DNA from: Candidatus Methanoperedens sp.
GTDB taxonomy: Archaea > Halobacteriota > Methanosarcinia > Methanosarcinales > Methanoperedenaceae
Assembly (NCBI GenBank): GCA_028679855.1
Contig: JAJRAP010000046.1
Location: 1-11,549 of the forward strand
DNA length: 11,549 nt
Reading direction: 5' to 3'
In this document: in pieces, positions 7,741 through 11,549 of the stretch
Position numbering within the stretch: position 1 is the stretch's first letter
Layout of the letters: each line of letters starts with the position of its first letter
The notes under the pieces: model-generated
The model's input: only the letters and a program-made list of their open reading frames with translations
Told to the model about the DNA's origin: nothing
The model's database searches: none
Translations under genes and position numbers: made by a program

Positions 7741-8277
7741 TCAGAATCCCATTTTCACATTTTTTAGATCAGTTCTCTTTTTCTCAAGGAACTTATACAC
7801 CGGACCGTGGGTCGAGCCCTTTAAAAGCATATCTATACCGGCACGTGCTACTGCATTTTGTTCAGGATACCCGATGATAGAAATGGTTTTACCATAAACT
7901 GAGATACGCACGTTCGTAAGATCCTCAAAAACTTCACGTGTCTTTCCCCCCCTGCCGATAATTCGACCTTTTAACCGCTCCATATCTTTTTCGGTCCTTG
8001 CAATGTTTGAAAGGTCGATAGTTTCGAACATAAGATATTCATCGTCAAATAGCTTAATGGCTTTTTCTGGACTGAAACCCCTGGCTATCGCATGGACTAC
8101 TTCCCTTGCCCGCATTCCCTTGATGGGATCTTTCGCATCCATTATCTCGACAGTCCCGCTGCTGCTTTCGATATTTATAGAAGTGGTTGATTTTACTTCA
8201 ATAAGCTCTTTTATACTACCTTTTGGACCTACTAAAACTGCAACCCTGTCGAGAGGGATCTTAATATGTTCATTCAT
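7741..8277 (-). CDS. Archaeal KH-domain protein, Dim2/Pno1-like pre-rRNA processing factor
   Basis: The 178-residue protein carries two KH RNA-binding domains. The first covers about 1-75 with a GPKG loop at 17-20. The second covers about 95-165 with LKGRIIGRGGKTRE at 102-115. This layout and length match archaeal Dim2 (KRR1/Pno1 homologue), which binds near the 3' end of 16S rRNA and acts in small-subunit maturation with Rio kinases. The start ATG has a very strong AGGAGGT seven nt upstream. It overlaps the rio1 stop as ATGA (8274-8277), so translation is coupled. The neighbouring Rio1 and aIF1A genes strongly support a ribosome-assembly role. Confidence 0.9.
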   Translation of the reverse strand: MNEHIKIPLDRVAVLVGPKGSIKELIEVKSTTSINIESSSGTVEIMDAKDPIKGMRAREVVHAIARGFSPEKAIKLFDDEYLMFETIDLSNIARTEKDMERLKGRIIGRGGKTREVFEDLTNVRISVYGKTISIIGYPEQNAVARAGIDMLLKGSTHGPVYKFLEKKRTDLKNVKMGF

Positions 8278-9059
8278 TTTTCTACCTCCTTGATCATTGA
8301 CATCATTTTCTCTTCATTTACCTGTACATTCAATTTCTTAAAAAACCGGGCTATATTATCAACATCCCGTCTTAAGAATGTTTCTGCATTACGATGGTCG
8401 GTTGTTACAGATTGCCCCATATCTATTATCACCGGGGACATAGTATCTATGTCAACCAGTATATTATATTCTGAAAGGTCTGCGTGGATAAGCTTTGCAT
8501 CGCGATACAGAAGGGTCATGTATTCAAGTATCCTGTTAAAAAAAAGCGGTGCTTCATCCTGCGTTATTTTTGCTTCCTTTAATTGCGGCATGGGGACACC
8601 GTCTTTCCCGATAAATTCCATTAAAAGAATATTCCTTCTTGTTATATATGGTTCAGGCACCCTCACACCTGCATCTTTTGCGCGTTGCAAATTCTTGAAT
8701 TCTTTTTTTGCCCATGCAAGTATGATATCATTTTTTGTCTGTTTGATGCCCACAAATCGCGGGTCTCCTATAATATATTCTTTCATTGCATGGAAATTTG
8801 CAGTCGACATCATGTATATCTTGACCGCAACCTCTCCTTTGCTTTTTGAGATGGCATGGAAGATATTTGCCTCTTTTCCTGTACTTACAGAACCCCCCAT
8901 TGCATCGATATACCCTTTACGTGCAAGCTCATATAGAGCCATCAGTGTGGCTGTATCAAATACGTCAGAAAACACCTCTTTCCGGCTGGAATCCTTGATG
9001 CGCATCCGGAATTCGTCGATGATCTCATCCATTCTATGGAGCTTTTTATCACTGACCAT
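8274..9059 (-). CDS. rio1: Rio1-family atypical serine protein kinase/ATPase
   Basis: The 261-residue protein has the RIO1 signature. STGKEA at 59-64 is the short ATP-binding loop that replaces the usual P-loop. K80 in VAVKIY is the phosphate-binding Lys. LLMEFIG at 145-151 is the hinge. IHADLSEYN at 191-199 carries catalytic D194, and IIDMGQS at 211-217 carries metal-binding D213. Rio1 binds pre-40S/30S particles and uses ATP hydrolysis to promote a late step of small-subunit maturation. A short N-terminal helical region precedes the kinase core, and the long C-terminal tail of eukaryotic Rio1 is absent, as usual in archaea. The gene begins 9 bases after the aIF1A stop and overlaps the KH gene by four bases (ATGA), forming the familiar archaeal aIF1A-Rio1-KH group. 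Confidence 0.95.
   Translation of the reverse strand: MVSDKKLHRMDEIIDEFRMRIKDSSRKEVFSDVFDTATLMALYELARKGYIDAMGGSVSTGKEANIFHAISKSKGEVAVKIYMMSTANFHAMKEYIIGDPRFVGIKQTKNDIILAWAKKEFKNLQRAKDAGVRVPEPYITRRNILLMEFIGKDGVPMPQLKEAKITQDEAPLFFNRILEYMTLLYRDAKLIHADLSEYNILVDIDTMSPVIIDMGQSVTTDHRNAETFLRRDVDNIARFFKKLNVQVNEEKMMSMIKEVEK
8285..8289 (-). promoter_or_regulatory. Shine-Dalgarno sequence of the KH gene (reference spacing for this genome)
   Basis: GGAGG on the minus strand lies 7 nt (TAGAAAA) before the ATG at 8275-8277, within the last codons of rio1. It provides an internal standard for the spacing used to judge the two genes here without standard start codons. Confidence 0.75.
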
Positions 9060-9068
9060 ACCCTTGTT

Positions 9069-9380
9069 TTAACTTTTTAAAAATCCTTTGCGCTGCAGCC
9101 AGTTAACCTGCGGTCCGCTGTATTTCCAGACGATATCAGCTTTTTCGTTCTGGAAAGACCAGGGCACCACAATAACAATATCCCCTTCCATCATCCAAAT
9201 ACGCTTCTTTATCTTCCCTGGAATACGAGCGAGCCTCACAACACCGTCCATACACCTGACCCTTATTTTATTTGCCCCCAGCAGGGTTTCAACGGTAGCA
9301 AGCACCTCATTGGCGCTTTTTTGGGGGATCCTGACCCTTGTGAATTCCTCAGGTGGACCGGTTTTCTGTTGCTGTTTCAG
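9069..9380 (-). CDS. eif1A: Translation initiation factor aIF1A, apparent non-standard start (CTG or ATA)
   Basis: The archaeal homologue of eIF1A/bacterial IF1 binds the 30S A site and helps select the start codon. From the CTG at 9378-9380 it has 103 residues, normal for the family. A basic/polar N-tail (KQQQKTGPP) is followed by EEFTRVRIP at 11-19, then the OB fold with [21 protein letters not shown] and GDIVIVVPW, and the C-terminal [12 protein letters not shown] motif. The first standard start in frame is a GTG at 9303-9305 (residue 26), which would remove TRVRIP and the first strand. No ATG, GTG or TTG occurs between it and the in-frame TGA at 9390-9392. GAGGTG lies just upstream, with 7 nt from GAGG to the CTG and 4 nt to an ATA at 9381-9383. 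An ATG at 9392-9394 is in another frame and would need a one-base indel. Confidence 0.85.
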   Translation of the reverse strand: MKQQQKTGPPEEFTRVRIPQKSANEVLATVETLLGANKIRVRCMDGVVRLARIPGKIKKRIWMMEGDIVIVVPWSFQNEKADIVWKYSGPQVNWLQRKGFLKS

Positions 9381-9385
9381 TATAA

Positions 9386-9391
9386 CACCTC
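9386..9391 (-). promoter_or_regulatory. Shine-Dalgarno sequence of aIF1A
   Basis: The minus strand reads GAGGTG, fully complementary to CACCUC at the usual 3' end of 16S rRNA. GAGG ends 7 nt before the CTG at 9380, the spacing also seen for the KH gene. It argues that translation starts here and not at the GTG at 9305. Confidence 0.6.
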
Positions 9392-9417
9392 ATGTTAATT
9401 CTCATTATTGTTTCCGC

Positions 9418-9427
9418 TATATGTAAA
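9418..9427 (-). promoter_or_regulatory. TATA-like element of the aIF1A operon
   Basis: The minus strand reads TTTACATATA. A start about 25 bases downstream would fall near 9395, giving a leader of about 15 nt that still includes the GAGGTG. The rest of the 127-base divergent region with cfbD is AT-rich. It holds GGTTACTAAT and AGTTAATAGT at 9429-9448 and weak TATA-like elements at about 9455-9478 that may serve cfbD. Confidence 0.4.
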
Positions 9428-9507
9428 GGTTACTAATAAGTTAATAGTGCGAAAGTATTATCATAATAAGTGCATATAGGCTAAATCCGTTAACCCGGAG
9501 AAAAAAG

Positions 9508-10626
9508 ATGCCTGTCAAACAGAAAGAGCCAATTATTATGCACCCGCGCCCCAGTTCCATCGTGGCTGCGTTATACACCTTAAGGGACCTTGATACCGAT
9601 GTCGTGATACTTCACGGACCACCCGGCTGCAGCTTCAAACACGCCCGCCTTCTTGAAGAGGACGGGATGAGAGTTGTTACAACATCTCTTGATGAATCAG
9701 GCTTTGTATTCGGGGGGCACGATGCACTTGTTGAGGTGCTCGAGAAAGTGATCAAACGGTTTAACCCGAAACGGATAGGTATCGTTGGGACATGTGCGAG
9801 TATGATAATAGGAGAAGAACTCCATGAGGCTGTCATGGACGTCCAGCCAGATGTCCCCGTGATCGAAGTAGAGGTGCACGCAGGATACAGGGACAACACA
9901 AAAGGCGTGATAATCGCCCTTGAATCAGCGCTGGCAGCCGGGATCATTGGCGAGGCTGAGTTCGAGAGGCAAAAAGCGCTCCTTAAGGAAGCCACCATGG
10001 TCGAGAAGCGCCACGGCGCAGCAAGCAAGGAGTATCTTGCTCCAAGCAGGGGGGATTTGAAATATAAAGTGGCGGAAAGGTTGATAGAACTTATTAAGCA
10101 GGGGAAAAAAGGTATTAACATCCTTAACGCCAAAAAAGAGACTGCTTTCATGTTCGCAGATATCAACCTTGCGGTAGCGCAGGTCGCAGAAAAGCTAAGG
10201 TCAGGCTCCAATATAATAAATATGGCGAATCTGGATGAGAACCTGGGGCTTCCCAAGAACAGGAGGAACGCCCGTGAAATTAACGAAGACCTCAGGAAGG
10301 CGGGGATGGAAATTCATCACATCATCGGAGGACTGGATGAGTATCCCGTAGCGGGAAATATTGCCAGCAATATAATCGGAGAAAAATACCAGGATTACGA
10401 TTTTGCAGTGATAACAGGCGTGCCACACGCTCTTCCCATGGACAACATAAAGAACATGGAATTATTCTCCATTACCAACGGTCCGCGCCAGGTCGTCCCG
10501 CTAAAAGAGATGGGGCATCAGCACGTCGTGGTTGAGATAGACCTGCACCCCAAAACGCTTGGAGTGAACCACATAGTAGAATCGGAATTCGGGGCGACGC
10601 TCCGGGAGATGGTGAAAGATGCCTAA
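9508..10626 (+). CDS. cfbD: Ni-sirohydrochlorin a,c-diamide reductive cyclase, NifD-like component CfbD
   Basis: The 372-residue protein is the NifD/BchN-like catalytic part of the nitrogenase-type complex in coenzyme F430 synthesis. With CfbC it reduces Ni-sirohydrochlorin a,c-diamide by six electrons and forms the lactam ring. The N-terminus has [12 protein letters not shown], then [14 protein letters not shown] with C41 and [14 protein letters not shown] with C96. These are the only two Cys residues in the protein, so a [4Fe-4S] cluster would need both subunits of a homodimer (inference). [15 protein letters not shown] follows in the C-terminal half. There is no P-cluster or FeMo-cofactor Cys/His set, which excludes a true nitrogenase. 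GGAG lies 7 nt before the ATG. The stop overlaps the cfbC start by 8 bases, so the two are translationally coupled. cfbA, cfbB and cfbE are not visible. Confidence 0.93.
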   Translation: MPVKQKEPIIMHPRPSSIVAALYTLRDLDTDVVILHGPPGCSFKHARLLEEDGMRVVTTSLDESGFVFGGHDALVEVLEKVIKRFNPKRIGIVGTCASMIIGEELHEAVMDVQPDVPVIEVEVHAGYRDNTKGVIIALESALAAGIIGEAEFERQKALLKEATMVEKRHGAASKEYLAPSRGDLKYKVAERLIELIKQGKKGINILNAKKETAFMFADINLAVAQVAEKLRSGSNIINMANLDENLGLPKNRRNAREINEDLRKAGMEIHHIIGGLDEYPVAGNIASNIIGEKYQDYDFAVITGVPHALPMDNIKNMELFSITNGPRQVVPLKEMGHQHVVVEIDLHPKTLGVNHIVESEFGATLREMVKDA

Positions 10627-11410
10627 GCAGATCGCGATATACGGAAAAGGCGGGATCGGGAAATCAAGCACTGCTTCGAATGTGGCTGCAGCATGCGCTG
10701 ACGAGGGCTACCGCGTAACGATAATCGGATGCGACCCAAAAAGTGACTCCTCGATTACCTTGCTCCGGGGAAGGCGCATACCCACCATCATGGATCTGAT
10801 GAGGGAGGGTGAGGACATAAAGGAAGATGATATCGTTTTCACAGGCTATAAAGGTGTGAAATGCGTGGAGATAGGCGGCCCTGAGCCAGGAATAGGCTGC
10901 GCAGGCAGGGGCATCATAGTGGCTATCGGGCTGCTGAGGAAGATCTCAACTGCGATAGAAGATACAGACCTTGTTATTTACGACGTGCCAGGCGATATCG
11001 TGTGCGGCGGGTTTGTGGCGCCTGTAAAGAAAGGACTGGTGAAAGAGGCGTATGTGCTCACATCCGGCGAATACATGCCCCTGTATGCAGCAAATAACAT
11101 CTGCAAAGGACTTTCACGCCTCGAAATGACGCTAAACGGTGTTATCTGCAACTCGCGCGGCGCGCCGAATGAAGAAAAAATAGTTGGCGAGTTCGCAAAA
11201 GAGATAGGAAGCCAACTGCTGGCATTTATCCCGAAGGACGTACTGGTGCAGACATGCGAAAGGGATGGATTTTCAGTTATTGAAAAAGCGCCGGATTCAG
11301 CTATTGCAGGAGTGTACAGGAAACTTGCAAAAGCAATAATGGCAGATAAAAAAGCAAAAATCGCCGTGCCGCTTTCTGATATGCGGCTGAGAGAACTGAC
11401 CAGGATTTAA
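10619..11410 (+). CDS. cfbC: Ni-sirohydrochlorin a,c-diamide reductive cyclase, NifH-like ATP-dependent reductase CfbC
   Basis: The 263-residue NifH-family iron protein delivers electrons to CfbD with ATP hydrolysis during F430 synthesis. It has the P-loop GKGGIGKSS at 9-17, CDPKSDSS at 38-45, and the two cluster ligands C94 in GIGCAGRG and C129 in [11 protein letters not shown], which bridge one [4Fe-4S] cluster between two subunits. DVPGD at 122-126 is the switch II region, with Pro where nitrogenase NifH has Leu. Overlap with and pairing to the NifD-like CfbD, and the absence of nifK/nifE, identify it as CfbC and not nitrogenase NifH. GGTGA just before the ATG serves as ribosome-binding site. 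The downstream sequence changes character 10-20 bases after the stop, where a repeat-like motif and an antisense group II intron begin. Confidence 0.93.
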   Translation: MPKQIAIYGKGGIGKSSTASNVAAACADEGYRVTIIGCDPKSDSSITLLRGRRIPTIMDLMREGEDIKEDDIVFTGYKGVKCVEIGGPEPGIGCAGRGIIVAIGLLRKISTAIEDTDLVIYDVPGDIVCGGFVAPVKKGLVKEAYVLTSGEYMPLYAANNICKGLSRLEMTLNGVICNSRGAPNEEKIVGEFAKEIGSQLLAFIPKDVLVQTCERDGFSVIEKAPDSAIAGVYRKLAKAIMADKKAKIAVPLSDMRLRELTRI

Positions 11411-11429
11411 CCGCAGATGAACGCAAATG
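11408..11429. repeat. CCGCAGATGAACGCA-type short dispersed repeat fragment
   Basis: Directly after the cfbC stop the plus strand reads CCGCAGATGAACGCAAATG. From memory, strings of the CCGCAGATGAACGCA type recur in intergenic regions of many environmental bacterial and archaeal genomes; I cannot search this. Only one copy is seen in the window. It directly abuts the predicted 3' splice site of the intron, so it would be the intron's 3' exon. Confidence 0.4.
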
Positions 11430-11432
11430 GTA

Positions 11433-11500
11433 GAGTAAAAGAGAGGTCTTTCAACCTCCCGCCGAATAAGAAGGAGCGATTACTCGCTCCGACTCTTCTC
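11433..11500 (-). ncRNA. Group II intron domain VI with branch-point adenosine
   Basis: On the minus strand the outer stem is GAG (11500-11498) with CUC (11435-11433). A bulged A at 11436 follows, then AAGAG (11497-11493) with CUUUU (11441-11437). The interior holds two hairpins: GGAGCGA-GUAA-UCGCUCC (11490-11473), and GGGAGGU with ACCUCUC (11460-11441), whose last C competes with the CUUUU pairing. The A is 7 nt from the UAC intron end, the usual branch-point distance. The branched interior is unusual. Confidence 0.6.
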
Positions 11501-11501
11501 A

Positions 11502-11535
11502 GAACCGTACGTGAAAGTTTCCCTTCATACGGCTC
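11502..11535 (-). ncRNA. Group II intron domain V catalytic hairpin
   Basis: On the minus strand GAGCCGUA pairs with UACGGUUC. Then U-G and G-C pairs flank a two-base AC bulge on the 3' side, and AAGG pairs with CUUU around a GAAA tetraloop. Total length is 34 nt with the AGC catalytic triad at positions 2-4. This combination is diagnostic for group II domain V. Confidence 0.9.
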
Positions 11536-11549
11536 AAGCATTTTATAAC

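Larger units (their letters stand above)
11430..11549 (-). mobile_element. Group II intron, 3' end (domains V and VI); body off-window to the right
   Basis: The minus strand from the window edge contains a canonical 34-nt domain V at 11502-11535. It is followed, after one base, by a domain VI whose 3' arm supplies a bulged adenosine (11436) and an intron end of UAC at 11432-11430. Domains I-IV and any reverse transcriptase gene would lie beyond 11549. The intron is antisense to cfbC, and its predicted 3' junction is 20 bases past the cfbC stop. Group II introns are common mobile retroelements in methane-metabolising archaea such as Methanosarcina. The domain V call is strong; the exact 3' boundary is less certain. 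Bases 11536-11549 would belong to the end of domain IV. Confidence 0.8.

Noticed and set aside
8266..9072. Long plus-strand open frame (268 codons) opposite rio1 and the KH start
   Set aside because: Its opposite strand encodes an unmistakable Rio1 kinase with all catalytic motifs; the plus-strand translation has no recognisable domain and is an antisense shadow.
9069..9305. aIF1A starting at the GTG at 9305 (78 residues)
   Set aside because: It would lose the conserved TRVRIP segment and part of the first OB-fold strand; a strong GAGGTG lies upstream of the longer form.
9612..10256. Minus-strand open frame of 214 codons inside cfbD
   Set aside because: Low-complexity Ser/Pro-rich translation opposite a confidently identified gene.
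9508..11410. Nitrogenase (nifD/nifH)
   Set aside because: The NifD-like protein has only two Cys and no FeMo-cofactor ligands, and there is no nifK, E or N; the features fit CfbD/CfbC.
11441..11460. Hairpin GGGAGGT/ACCTCTC followed by TTTT on the minus strand as an intrinsic terminator
   Set aside because: It fits better inside the intron domain VI, between the first hairpin and the branch-point adenosine; archaeal termination does not require such hairpins.
11461..11500. Simple domain VI with branch A at 11467 and intron end near 11461
   Set aside because: The stem is acceptable, but the intron would end in GC instead of the usual AY; the model ending at 11430 satisfies the branch distance and the AC end. 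Kept as the alternative.
1..11549. tRNA, rRNA, CRISPR arrays, transposase genes
   Set aside because: No cloverleaf, rRNA-like stretch, regularly spaced repeat or transposase motif was seen on either strand.

Overview
The window looks like a chromosomal segment from a methane-metabolising archaeon (Euryarchaeota/Halobacteriota). Three things point there: cfbD and cfbC, the nitrogenase-like reductive cyclase of coenzyme F430 synthesis; a HdrA-MvhD-type protein next to a FwdF-type polyferredoxin; and archaeal information-processing genes (aIF1A, Rio1 kinase, Dim2-like KH protein), an archaeal-type phosphoglycerate mutase and TATA-like promoters. Methanosarcinales, possibly a Methanoperedens/ANME-2d relative, is my best guess. 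It is an inference, because no decisive marker such as mcrA or 16S rRNA is present.

Layout. Positions 1-1945 (+) hold the 3' end of an hdrA-mvhD fusion and, after a single base, an eight-cluster polyferredoxin (fwdF). Positions 1954-6462 (-) hold a probable operon, read right to left: a small tail-anchored protein, apgM, a family 2 glycosyltransferase and a DUF2298/'YYY' polytopic membrane protein. Positions 6590-7735 (+) hold a class V aminotransferase. Positions 7741-9380 (-) hold the operon aIF1A, rio1, KH/Dim2-like. Positions 9508-11410 (+) hold cfbD and cfbC, overlapping by 8 bases. Positions 11411-11549 hold a short repeat-like sequence and the 3' end of a group II intron on the minus strand, whose body lies beyond the right edge. 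Intergenic gaps are small (the largest are about 127 bases) and carry the divergent promoters.

How the genes work together. HdrA-MvhD plus FwdF suggests electron transfer from a heterodisulfide-reductase-type flavoprotein to formylmethanofuran dehydrogenase. CfbC and CfbD make the F430 precursor needed by methyl-coenzyme M reductase. The glycosyltransferase and DUF2298 protein look like a lipid-linked sugar/surface glycan pair. The aIF1A-Rio1-KH operon serves translation initiation and small-subunit maturation.

Most notable observations. (1) A 34-nt group II intron domain V, with a domain VI that ends in a canonical branch point, lies antisense just downstream of cfbC, next to a repeat-like sequence. 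(2) Two genes, the glycosyltransferase and aIF1A, have intact conserved N-terminal coding sequence but no ATG, GTG or TTG at the expected start. Each has a strong Shine-Dalgarno sequence, placed 7 nt before an ATA (glycosyltransferase) or a CTG (aIF1A). Simple gene calling would truncate both proteins.
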